This document shows, piece after piece, positions 1 to 6,873 of a stretch of DNA of 12,205 nt (the first letter of the stretch is position 1; each line of letters begins with the position of its first letter). This DNA comes from Clostridiales bacterium (GTDB taxonomy: Bacteria > Bacillota > Clostridia > Lachnospirales > Lachnospiraceae). A program made the translations under genes and the position numbers. The DNA lies in contig JAGZJZ010000103.1 of NCBI GenBank assembly GCA_018365455.1, forward strand, positions 1 to 12,205, in the 5' to 3' direction. Under the pieces are notes generated by a model. It did not search any database, was not told the DNA's origin, and saw only the letters and a list, made by a program, of their open reading frames with translations.

Positions 1-216
1 TATATTTGCCCCGAATTCAGGTTACGTAGCCCGCTTGTCGCCCTTCATCCGGGACAAATCTCCCACAAAGTGTGACGCACAGCTGCCAGAAAGCAATTTT
101 AAAACACGCTCTAGATTGTCCAAATTCCGGGGTGTAGCTGCTGTATGCATCCAAAGGTTATGAACTGACTACGCTCCAAACATGAACATTGGGAATTGAG
201 GAAACTCTTATTTTCC
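1..216. other. Left-edge intergenic DNA, possible dispersed repeat element
   Basis: No convincing gene lies here. On the minus strand a 42-codon frame (22-150) is open, and a second overlapping minus-strand frame also stays open to a stop just left of position 20. Neither has a Shine-Dalgarno sequence. A complementary pair, CCCCGAATT (9-17) and AATTCCGGGG (123-132, one bulged base), would close a stem around about 106 bp, and smaller complementary pairs such as TTGTC (35-39) / GACAA (53-57) lie inside. Several open frames plus nested complementarity suit a multi-copy intergenic repeat or structured RNA better than a protein gene. The translated string looks familiar from short hypothetical proteins of Lachnospiraceae, but I cannot verify this. 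Confidence 0.3.
22..150 (-). CDS. Doubtful 42-aa small ORF in left-edge element
   Basis: ATG at 150 reads leftward to TAA at 22-24, giving a 42-residue basic peptide that begins MHTAATPRNL and ends KGDKRAT. There is no membrane segment and no domain I recognise. The bases upstream of the ATG (AACCTTTGG on the coding strand) hold no ribosome binding site. The next in-frame stop lies only eight codons upstream, so it is not the tail of a longer visible gene. It may be a by-product of a conserved repeat rather than a translated gene. It is listed because small ORFs in such elements are often annotated. Confidence 0.15.
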   Translation of the reverse strand: MHTAATPRNLDNLERVLKLLSGSCASHFVGDLSRMKGDKRAT

Positions 217-245
217 TTGAAATCCCCACCACGCAATGTTATGAT
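217..245 (+). promoter_or_regulatory. Sigma-A promoter of the radical SAM / DUF4364 / two-component operon
   Basis: TTGAAA (217-222) is followed by a 17-bp spacer and TATGAT (240-245). TG at 237-238 makes it an extended -10 (TGtTATGAT). This is five of six matches at each hexamer with ideal spacing. Transcription would start near 252, leaving a leader of about 35 nt before the ATG at 287. The leader carries AAAGGA (272-277), 9 nt from that ATG. This looks like a strong housekeeping promoter. Confidence 0.8.
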
Positions 246-286
246 AGGGAATAGAAGAATTTTAACACGTTAAAGGATTATAAATC

Positions 287-1222
287 ATGGAAAAATGGGG
301 TGAAAAACCGTATCGTTCTCTTGATTTTCATTTGAGGGAACAGTTCGGTGAAAAAATATATAAACTCTCTTTAAACGGAGGAATGACTTGTCCAAACCGG
401 GATGGAACGCTTGGCAGAGGCGGTTGTATTTTCTGCAGTGCCGGTGGTTCCGGAGATTTCGCAGCTGACCGCACGCTTTCCATCCGGGAACAGATTGAAT
501 CGCAGAAAAAGGCTTTGCAGGATAAAAAACCTGCCAAACGTTATATTGCTTATTTCCAGGCTTATACCAATACTTATGCACCGGTTAGTTACCTGGAACG
601 GATTTTTACGGAAGCAATCACACATCCTGATATTGCCGCACTCTCCATTGGCACACGACCGGACTGCCTGGGAGCCGATGTTATGGAACTTCTGGGACGC
701 CTGAATCAAATAAAGCCGGTCTGGGTAGAATTAGGATTACAGACTGTTCATGCAGATACTGCCAGGCTGATCCGCAGAGGCTATGAATTATCCTGTTTTG
801 ATACAGCCGTTACAAAGCTTCGCCAGTTACATATTGATGTAATCGTGCATACGATTCTGGGTCTTCCCGGTGAGGGAAACGAACAGGTAATGAAGACGAT
901 TTCTTATTTAAATAAAGCCGAAATCCAGGGCATTAAACTGCACCTGCTTCACATACTAAAAGGAACTGAGCTTGCCGGACTTTATGAATCAGGCGGATGT
1001 CCGGTCATGTCAATGGAAGAATATGTCGATCTTATCATCCGGTGTCTGGAGCACCTTTCCCCGAAGATCACGATTCACCGACTCACCGGGGACGGTCCCA
1101 AGGATCTGCTTCTGGCTCCCCTTTGGAGCAGTAAAAAACGAACGGTACTCAACACCATCCATCAGGAATTAAAATCGAGAAACACCTGGCAGGGGCGCCT
1201 GTATCTGCCGGAGTCTATATAA
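287..1222 (+). CDS. ytqA: TIGR01212-family radical SAM protein (YtqA/YhcC; MnmL-like tRNA modification enzyme)
   Basis: A 311-aa radical SAM enzyme, the usual length for the YhcC/YtqA family. The cluster cysteines are C35, C47 and C50 in the family form CPNRDG...GRGGCIFC, a long C-x11-C-x2-C spacing rather than the classic CxxxCxxC. Further family motifs are YFQAYTNTYAP (89-99), GTRPDC (122-127), ELGLQT (148-153), LGLPGE (191-196) and HRLTGDGPKDLLLAPLW (264-280). From established knowledge, Bacillus subtilis YtqA (MnmL) acts in mnm5s2U34 synthesis in tRNA, on the cmnm-to-nm step that MnmC performs in E. coli. That this protein does the same is inference from family membership. The methyltransferase partner YtqB/MnmM is not adjacent here. 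It is the first gene of the operon, 13 bp before the DUF4364 gene. AAAGGA at 272-277 supports the ATG at 287. Confidence 0.9.
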   Translation: MEKWGEKPYRSLDFHLREQFGEKIYKLSLNGGMTCPNRDGTLGRGGCIFCSAGGSGDFAADRTLSIREQIESQKKALQDKKPAKRYIAYFQAYTNTYAPVSYLERIFTEAITHPDIAALSIGTRPDCLGADVMELLGRLNQIKPVWVELGLQTVHADTARLIRRGYELSCFDTAVTKLRQLHIDVIVHTILGLPGEGNEQVMKTISYLNKAEIQGIKLHLLHILKGTELAGLYESGGCPVMSMEEYVDLIIRCLEHLSPKITIHRLTGDGPKDLLLAPLWSSKKRTVLNTIHQELKSRNTWQGRLYLPESI

Positions 1223-1235
1223 GAAGGAGTTATCT

Positions 1236-1748
1236 ATGTCAGAACCGTTAACGCTTTACAAATTAATTATTCTGGATATGTTAAAAAAAGTTAATTTCCC
1301 CCTGTCCAACAGCCAGATCTCTGAATTTATACTGGACAAGGAATATACGACTTATTTTACGCTTCAGCAGGCTATCTCCGAACTGGTTGATTCCGGACTG
1401 GTTCATGTGGAAACCATCCGCAATACTTCCCAGTACCATCTGACCGATACCGGAAGGGAAACCCTGGAATATTTTGAATACAAGATCTCAAAACCTATTC
1501 AGGATGATATTGATGATTATTTAAAGAAGCATAAAATGGAATTGCGCAATGAAGTATCGATTGTAGCGGATTATTATAAAAATACAAATAATGAATATGA
1601 AGCCCATTGCCAGGTCAAAGAACGCCACTCTGATCTGATCGATATTACCGTGACCGTACCGCTGAAAGAACAGGCAATTGCCATCTGTGACAACTGGCCG
1701 AAAAAATGCCAGAGTGTATACGAATTTATTATGAAAGAATTGATGTAA
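1236..1748 (+). CDS. DUF4364 family protein, winged-helix type
   Basis: A 170-aa soluble protein whose N-terminal 75 residues read as a winged helix: LYKLIILDMLKKV, then FPLSNSQISEFIL, then a recognition-helix-like stretch TLQQAISELVDSGLV and a wing ending in YHLTDTGRETLEYF. This is the pattern of PadR/MarR-like regulators and matches DUF4364, a Clostridia family of about this size. The C-terminal half (about 80-170) is acidic and helical, then becomes strand-rich, and may bind a ligand or mediate dimerisation. Function is unknown. GAAGGAG (1223-1229) begins right after the upstream stop codon and sits 6 nt from the ATG, so the gene is very probably cotranscribed with the radical SAM gene before it and the response regulator after it (13-bp gaps). 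A role in regulating this locus is inference. Confidence 0.85.
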   Translation: MSEPLTLYKLIILDMLKKVNFPLSNSQISEFILDKEYTTYFTLQQAISELVDSGLVHVETIRNTSQYHLTDTGRETLEYFEYKISKPIQDDIDDYLKKHKMELRNEVSIVADYYKNTNNEYEAHCQVKERHSDLIDITVTVPLKEQAIAICDNWPKKCQSVYEFIMKELM

Positions 1749-1761
1749 ACAGGAGCGGGAT

Positions 1762-2469
1762 ATGTATTCTATTTTAATTGTGGAAGATGACAAATCACTG
1801 AGTAATGGAATCGCACTGGCACTGCGTGATCCTGAACTCACTTTTTACCAGGCCTTTGATATTCAGAGTGCCTCCGAACTATATAAAACCCATAACATCG
1901 CCCTTGTCATTCTGGATCTGAATCTGCCGGATGGCAGCGGGCTTGATTTCTTACGGTCTATTCGAAAAATCTCCGAAACCCCTGTTCTGATTTTAACTGC
2001 AAATGATCTTGAACTGGACATTGTTACCGGTCTGGAAACAGGTGCGGACGATTATATTACAAAGCCTTTCAGCCTGATGGTGCTTCGTGCCAGAGTAAAC
2101 ACTCAGATCCGCAGGCTCAGTGCAAAGGAGTCCCGGGATACCCTCAAACGTACTGCCTGTTTTTCGGAAGGCATTCTCTTCTTTGATTTCGAAAATATGG
2201 TGTTTAAGAAAAACCAGGAACGTATGGATCTAAGTAAAACGGAACAGCGTCTGTTGCGCATTCTTACAGAAAATAAAGGCATTACTCTGTCCCGGGGACA
2301 ACTTGTAGATAAGGTCTGGACCGATGATGCTCAGTATGTGGATGAAAATGCACTCTCCGTCACAATTAAGCGCCTTCGCGACAAACTGGAGGATAACCCG
2401 GCTTCTCCCAGGTACATAAAGACCGTTTATGGGATAGGCTATACCTGGCAGGAGGGATGTAATGAATAA
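1762..2469 (+). CDS. OmpR-family response regulator of cassette 1
   Basis: A 235-aa two-domain response regulator. The receiver domain (about 2-118) has the acidic pocket E8-D9-D10, the phosphoacceptor D52 in LVILDLNLPDGSG, the switch T79 and the conserved K101 in KPF. A linker leads to an OmpR/PhoB winged helix (about 134-230) with LSKTEQRLLRIL, SRGQLVDKVW, VTIKRLRDKLE and the terminal YIKTVYGIGYTW hairpin. It should bind DNA as a phosphorylated dimer at direct or inverted repeats. AGGAG (1751-1755) supports the start. The gene overlaps the sensor kinase by 8 nt, indicating translational coupling and a cognate pair. A likely target is the ABC transporter promoter after the kinase gene, where a dyad is present at 3502-3536 (inference). 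Confidence 0.93.
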   Translation: MYSILIVEDDKSLSNGIALALRDPELTFYQAFDIQSASELYKTHNIALVILDLNLPDGSGLDFLRSIRKISETPVLILTANDLELDIVTGLETGADDYITKPFSLMVLRARVNTQIRRLSAKESRDTLKRTACFSEGILFFDFENMVFKKNQERMDLSKTEQRLLRILTENKGITLSRGQLVDKVWTDDAQYVDENALSVTIKRLRDKLEDNPASPRYIKTVYGIGYTWQEGCNE

Positions 2470-3388
2470 TCTAATAATCATTTGTATAATTACCGCCGCT
2501 TCTTCTATAGCACTATCTGTCTGCCTTGTCATAATTAACAGAATCCAGACCAGACGCCTGTTAGATCAGGTGTCTGATATGGTGGATGAAGCTGCAGGCG
2601 GGAAATTAGTGGAAAAGGTATATGATGAGTCTGTTATGTCAGCACTCAGTGTCAAAATGCATGCCTTTCTTACCCAGACCCTTACTTCTTCCGGCAATCT
2701 GCAAAAAGAAAAAGAGAACATCAATATCCTGATCTCCGATATCTCCCATCAGACCAAAACACCGATTTCCAATATCCTTTTGTATGCCCAGCTGCTTCAG
2801 GAATTGGATCTGAATGATGACGCCCGGGAATATTCCGCTCAGATTAACTATCAGGTTGAAAAGCTGCGTTTTCTTATTAATGCCCTTATTCGAACCTCCC
2901 GGCTGGAAAATGGAATTATTACAGTAACGCCCGCCAGGAACCCAGTCAATATGCTTTTTTCACAGGCATTGCTTTCAGCCGACCAGTCCCTTACCACAAA
3001 GCACCTGCATCTTCAGGTTACATTGGAAAATGAAACAGATACTGCATTATTTGATATGAAGTGGACTTTAGAAGCACTCAACAATTTAGTGAATAATGCC
3101 ATAAAGTATACGAAAGAAGGCGATACGATCGTCCTTGGCGGAATGCCTTATGAATTATTCTACCGCATTGACGTAACTGATCATGGTATGGGAATCAAAG
3201 AGGAGGAGCGCAATAAGATTTTTACCAGATTCTACCGCTCCCCTTCCGTCTCTGATGAGGAAGGCATAGGACTTGGACTGTATCTTTCCAGGGAGATTAT
3301 TACAGCTCAGGGGGGGTATATGAAAGTAAAATCCCAGCCGGAGTGTGGCTCGGTATTTTCCATTTTTCTTCCCCGTGGGAATTCTTGA
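2462..3388 (+). CDS. Sensor histidine kinase of cassette 1, one N-terminal helix and no outside domain
   Basis: A 308-aa histidine kinase. A single hydrophobic segment (about 4-26) is followed directly by cytoplasmic sequence, so there is no extracellular sensor loop and no evident HAMP. HisKA carries H96 in SDISHQTKTP. The ATPase domain shows the N box LNNLVNNAIKY (206-216), the G1 box DHGMGI (240-245), the F box FTRFYR (254-259) and the G2 box GIGLGL (268-273), so it should be active. Lack of an outside domain suggests sensing within the membrane or through another protein; the downstream transporter is the obvious candidate, by analogy with BceS-BceAB systems (inference; BceS-type kinases normally have two helices). 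GGAGGG (2451-2456) lies 5 nt before the ATG, and the start overlaps the regulator's stop by 8 nt. Confidence 0.92.
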   Translation: MNNLIIICIITAASSIALSVCLVIINRIQTRRLLDQVSDMVDEAAGGKLVEKVYDESVMSALSVKMHAFLTQTLTSSGNLQKEKENINILISDISHQTKTPISNILLYAQLLQELDLNDDAREYSAQINYQVEKLRFLINALIRTSRLENGIITVTPARNPVNMLFSQALLSADQSLTTKHLHLQVTLENETDTALFDMKWTLEALNNLVNNAIKYTKEGDTIVLGGMPYELFYRIDVTDHGMGIKEEERNKIFTRFYRSPSVSDEEGIGLGLYLSREIITAQGGYMKVKSQPECGSVFSIFLPRGNS

Positions 3389-3420
3389 GGAACAGCCAGG
3401 AAGAAATAGCATTTTGTTGC

Positions 3421-3458
3421 GGAAAGACGCTTTATTGATTGAGAAACGAAATCTTTCC
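3421..3458. repeat. 7-bp inverted repeat after the cassette 1 kinase
   Basis: GGAAAGA (3421-3427) and TCTTTCC (3452-3458) are perfect complements with a 24-nt spacer, shortly after the kinase stop codon. No T-run follows, so it is not a good intrinsic terminator. It could be a weak transcript-end structure or chance. Confidence 0.3.
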
Positions 3459-3501
3459 ATTCCGTTATATTTCAGAAAGAACGTGGAAATAACTTCATGA
3501 T

Positions 3502-3536
3502 ATAGTCTGTATATAAGAACTTTATATGCAGGCTAT
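3502..3536. promoter_or_regulatory. Dyad upstream of the cassette 1 transporter genes, candidate operator or attenuator
   Basis: Arms of 16 bp (3502-3517 and 3521-3536) around AAC match at 13 of 16 positions when one arm is reverse complemented: ATAGTCTGTATATAAG against ATAGCCTGCATATAAA. Two of the three mismatches are U-G compatible in RNA, so it could also fold as a hairpin, and five T residues (3536-3540) overlap or follow its end. AT-rich hexamers resembling a -10 (TATAAG, TATATA) lie inside it, with no good -35. Poor -35 plus an overlapping dyad is what an activator-dependent promoter bound by an OmpR-type regulator would look like. A weak terminator is the alternative. Confidence 0.5.
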
Positions 3537-3584
3537 TTTTAAATACAAAATATGCTCTGCTCCCAATCAGAAAGGAGATTGAAA

Positions 3585-4253
3585 ATGAATATATTAGAAA
3601 CTACCCAGTTAAAAAAATTTTATGGCACCGGTGAAACAGCCGTGAAGGCATTAGACGGTGTTGACCTTACCATTGAAAATGCCTCTTTTACCGCGATTGT
3701 AGGTACTTCCGGCAGTGGAAAATCTACACTTCTTCATATGCTTGGAGGTCTTGACCGCCCAACCAGCGGGAAAGTCCTGGTGGATGGAAAAGACATATTT
3801 GCACTAAAAGAAGAAGAGCTCACCATATTCCGCAGGAGGAAAATCGGTTTTGTATTTCAAAATTATAATCTGGTTCCGGTACTGACTGTTCTTGAAAATA
3901 TTTTACTGCCCATTGAATTAGACGGCAAAAAACCGGACAGTGAATATATTGATAAAATTATTTCCCTGCTGGGACTGAAATCCAAACTGGATAATCTGCC
4001 TAACAATCTGTCCGGCGGACAGCAGCAGCGTGTTGCAATTGCACGTGCACTGGCATCCAAGCCGGCAATTATCCTTGCGGATGAACCTACCGGGAATCTG
4101 GACAGTAAAACCAGCTCAGATGTGTTGGGACTTTTAAAAATTACCAGCAGCCGTTTTAACCAGACGATTGTTATGATCACCCACAATGAAGAAATTGCTC
4201 AGATGGCTGATAGTATCATACACATTGAAGACGGGAAGATCGTAAGGGGGTAG
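3585..4253 (+). CDS. ABC transporter ATP-binding protein of cassette 1 (MacB/LolD type)
   Basis: A 222-aa nucleotide-binding subunit with all motifs: Walker A GTSGSGKST (40-48), Q-loop Q92 in FVFQNYNL, signature LSGGQQ (142-147), Walker B IILADE (162-167) with catalytic E167, the EPTGNLD stretch and switch H200. The FRRRKIGFVFQ region and EPTGNLDSKT are typical of ATPases that drive FtsX-type permeases in the MacB/LolD/BceA group. It should dimerise in the cytoplasm under the permease that follows after 4 bp. An ATG at 3552 would add 11 residues, but the clear ribosome site AAAGGAG (3571-3577) and the normal family N-terminus MNILETTQLKKFYG favour 3585. It lies 196 bp after the kinase, so separate or inducible transcription is likely. 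Confidence 0.94.
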   Translation: MNILETTQLKKFYGTGETAVKALDGVDLTIENASFTAIVGTSGSGKSTLLHMLGGLDRPTSGKVLVDGKDIFALKEEELTIFRRRKIGFVFQNYNLVPVLTVLENILLPIELDGKKPDSEYIDKIISLLGLKSKLDNLPNNLSGGQQQRVAIARALASKPAIILADEPTGNLDSKTSSDVLGLLKITSSRFNQTIVMITHNEEIAQMADSIIHIEDGKIVRG

Positions 4254-4257
4254 TGAG

Positions 4258-6852
4258 ATGTTAAAAGTTAAAAATAAAAAGGCCATTCAGCGAATCGCCT
4301 GGAAAAGCTTTCAATCAAATAAATCCAGGAATTTCATAGCAATGTTTGCAATCATGCTGACCACGATGCTCTTTTGCGCTCTGTTTACTATTGGTATCAC
4401 CATGAATGCTTCCACCGAAATGCAAAGCCTGCGGCTTACCGGCGGAAAGGCCCATGCCAGTTTTAAAGTCCTGACAGAAGATCAGTTAAACCGCTTAAAG
4501 ACACATCCGCTGATCAAAGAAGCTGCCATAACCAGAATACTATCTGGGCTGAGTACCGATGCTTATAAAAAGTACCCCTACCAGGCAGAGCTTCGTTACG
4601 GAAATGATGCAGCTGCAGAAGTATTTTTCAGCGAACCGGAAGTTGGACATATGCCGGAGTCAGAAAATGAACTGGCTACCGATACTGCACTGCTGGATTT
4701 CCTGGGCATAGAACATAAGCTGGGTGAAGAAGTGACCCTTACTTTTCCTATGGGCGATACCGAAGTAACCCATACCTTTACCCTTTGCGGATTCTGGGAA
4801 AAAGATACATCCATTATGCATACCCAGGTCTGGCTTTCACAAGAATATGTTAACAAAACCCTCAAAGAGTACCCAGATGCATCTTCCCATAATTTATCAG
4901 CAGGCACCTGGAATCTGAGCATACTTTTTGCAGACAGCAAAAATATTGAAAAGGATCTGGAAACCGTCGCAAAAGACAATGGATTTACGCTGGATGACCC
5001 CAAAGCCTCCAGTTATCTGGAGACAGGAATAAGCACGGCATACACATCTGTCCGTCTGTCTAACAGTGATGTGATTCTCAATCTGTCCATTTTGGCGCTT
5101 GCTGCATTTATCATCCTTTTGACGGGGTATTTGATTATTTACAATATCTTTCAGATTTCCATTACAACCGATATCCGTTTCTACGGGCTGCTGAAAACAA
5201 TCGGCTCCACCCAGAAACAGATCCGGCGTATTGTACGGATGCAGGCATTTTATCTCTCCTGTGTGGGTATCCCACTTGGGCTGCTCCTGGGCTTTATCGT
5301 TGGTACCGGACTGTCCGGGCTGATTATGAATATGCTCAACACCAGTACCTACATCAGCCCCAATCCACTGATCTTCATTGGCTCTGCCCTGTTTTCAATA
5401 TTAACAATCATGATTGCCTGCCGTAAGCCCAGCCAGATGGCTGCAGCCGTAACCCCGGTGGAAGCCACCAAATATACAGAAGGGAATAAAAAATCAAAAA
5501 CCAGGCGCAAATCCAAATCCGGAGCTAAAATGCTGCGCATGTCAATCGCAAACCTGAACCGAAACCGGAAAAAAACGGTTCTGGTGGTATTATCCCTGAC
5601 ACTGAGCCTCCTCCTTTTAAATGCAACTTATACTTTTTCCAGAGGGTTTAATAAGGATCGTTTTTTAAAACAGTTTATCCTTTCTGACTTTGTACTGGGC
5701 AATGCTGATTATTTTAAAATGAGGTTTAATCCCTATAATTCCCAGTCCGCCCTGAGTCAGACTGCAAAAGATGCTCTTCTTGGACAGGATGGAATCGAAA
5801 GCTATGGGGAAGTAGGAATGAACAGTAAATATGCAACGTCCAGGATGACCGCCGCCGATTTTGAGAAAACTGCAGGCTATCCCTATACCCCGGAATTCAG
5901 CCCCGAACCTGAAGAAATCCCTCCGGATGAAGAAATAGATTCCAGTCTGCGGATTTATGGAGTTGATGATTTTACAGCCGGCTACCTAAAAGTTATAGAA
6001 GGAACGATTGACCGAAGCCAGTGGAAAGATCCCCATTCTATCATTCAGGTCATTCTTAAAGATGATTACGGCAATTATAATATCGACGATAAAATCTACC
6101 AGGTGGGCGATACCATGACTATCGATTATTATGAGGATTTCCCCTGGGATGATGATGGGAATATGATTCCCGCAGACAGCCGCAAGGTAACTTACACCGT
6201 AGCTGCCAGCGTACTGATTCCCGAGCCTTTGACCAGCCTGACTTTTGGAACCCCCATGTTTGTCCTGTATCAGGATATTTTAAAACAGGATACGGCATAT
6301 ACGCCCATGATCTGTATGGCAAATGCGGATGAAGCACACACAGATAGTATCGAAACATTCTTAAAAAGTTACACGGAGCAGGCTGAGCCTGACATGTCAT
6401 TCAAATCAATGAATAGCTATTCGGACAGCTATACGCTGATCCAAACCGCCATCATTACGGTGGGCGGCGGACTCAGCGCAATTATAGCCCTCGTTGGTAT
6501 CCTGAATTTTATCAATGCCGAATTAACCAGTATTATGTCCAGAAAACGGGAGCTTGCCATGATGCAGAGCATCGGCATGACAGGCAGACAGCTTAAGCAG
6601 ATGCTTATTTTAGAAGGTATCTTCTATGGGGTTCTGGCAGTCATAACGGCATCCGTACTGAATATTTTCACCAGCCGGTTCCTACTAAGTCCCATTGAAC
6701 AGATTTACTGGTTCTTTGAATACCGCTTTACTATGCTGCCAATCTTGATTGTGTTTCCAATTTTCCTGGTATTTGGCATTCTGGTTCCCCTGCTATCTTA
6801 CAAAAAAGCAGCCAGACAGACCATTGTGGAAAGACTGCGGGAGAACGAGTAG
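4258..6852 (+). CDS. FtsX-type ABC transporter permease of cassette 1, two FtsX repeats
   Basis: An 864-aa membrane protein. Hydrophobic segments fall at about 25-49, 271-297, 328-355, 371-390, 440-461, 728-757, 783-805 and 823-848, i.e. two copies of the one-plus-three FtsX layout. Large soluble regions at about 50-270 and 462-727 should face outside. Each repeat has the cytoplasmic coupling stretch seen in FtsX proteins: FYGLLKTIGSTQKQIRRIV and ELAMMQSIGMTGRQLKQM. A basic linker (KKSKTRRKSKSGAK, about 409-424) separates the halves. Size and layout match single-chain permeases such as E. coli YbbP rather than the four-helix MacB unit. Likely role: type VII ABC mechanotransmission, used for peptide or lipid handling or antimicrobial resistance; the substrate is unknown. 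AAGGGGG (4244-4250) precedes the start. Confidence 0.92.
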   Translation: MLKVKNKKAIQRIAWKSFQSNKSRNFIAMFAIMLTTMLFCALFTIGITMNASTEMQSLRLTGGKAHASFKVLTEDQLNRLKTHPLIKEAAITRILSGLSTDAYKKYPYQAELRYGNDAAAEVFFSEPEVGHMPESENELATDTALLDFLGIEHKLGEEVTLTFPMGDTEVTHTFTLCGFWEKDTSIMHTQVWLSQEYVNKTLKEYPDASSHNLSAGTWNLSILFADSKNIEKDLETVAKDNGFTLDDPKASSYLETGISTAYTSVRLSNSDVILNLSILALAAFIILLTGYLIIYNIFQISITTDIRFYGLLKTIGSTQKQIRRIVRMQAFYLSCVGIPLGLLLGFIVGTGLSGLIMNMLNTSTYISPNPLIFIGSALFSILTIMIACRKPSQMAAAVTPVEATKYTEGNKKSKTRRKSKSGAKMLRMSIANLNRNRKKTVLVVLSLTLSLLLLNATYTFSRGFNKDRFLKQFILSDFVLGNADYFKMRFNPYNSQSALSQTAKDALLGQDGIESYGEVGMNSKYATSRMTAADFEKTAGYPYTPEFSPEPEEIPPDEEIDSSLRIYGVDDFTAGYLKVIEGTIDRSQWKDPHSIIQVILKDDYGNYNIDDKIYQVGDTMTIDYYEDFPWDDDGNMIPADSRKVTYTVAASVLIPEPLTSLTFGTPMFVLYQDILKQDTAYTPMICMANADEAHTDSIETFLKSYTEQAEPDMSFKSMNSYSDSYTLIQTAIITVGGGLSAIIALVGILNFINAELTSIMSRKRELAMMQSIGMTGRQLKQMLILEGIFYGVLAVITASVLNIFTSRFLLSPIEQIYWFFEYRFTMLPILIVFPIFLVFGILVPLLSYKKAARQTIVERLRENE

Positions 6853-6873
6853 TAAAAGTTCTCATGCTTACTC
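6841..6873. other. Convergent gene junction with short inverted repeats
   Basis: Only 15 bp (6853-6867) separate the two permease stop codons. GAGAAC (6841-6846) and GTTCTC (6858-6863) form a 6-bp inverted repeat with an 11-nt loop that includes the plus-strand stop. GAGTA (6847-6851) and TACTC (6869-6873) form a competing pair. Neither is followed by a T-run on either strand, so a strong intrinsic terminator is not evident and the two transcripts may overlap at their 3' ends. Confidence 0.4.

Noticed and set aside
285..581. 98-codon minus-strand frame over the radical SAM gene
   Set aside because: It is antisense to the conserved cysteine-motif region of a clear gene and has no start signal.
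3526..3582. 18-codon ORF ending 2 nt before the cassette 1 ATPase start, a possible leader peptide
   Set aside because: No Shine-Dalgarno sequence precedes its ATG, which lies inside the dyad, and the peptide has no leader-like run of regulatory codons.
3552..3584. Upstream ATG for the cassette 1 ATPase, adding 11 residues
   Set aside because: The AAAGGAG ribosome site lies after this ATG and before 3585, and family members begin at the equivalent of residue 12.
4596..5003. 135-codon minus-strand frame inside the cassette 1 permease
   Set aside because: It is a serine-rich shadow frame opposite a conserved gene, without a ribosome site.
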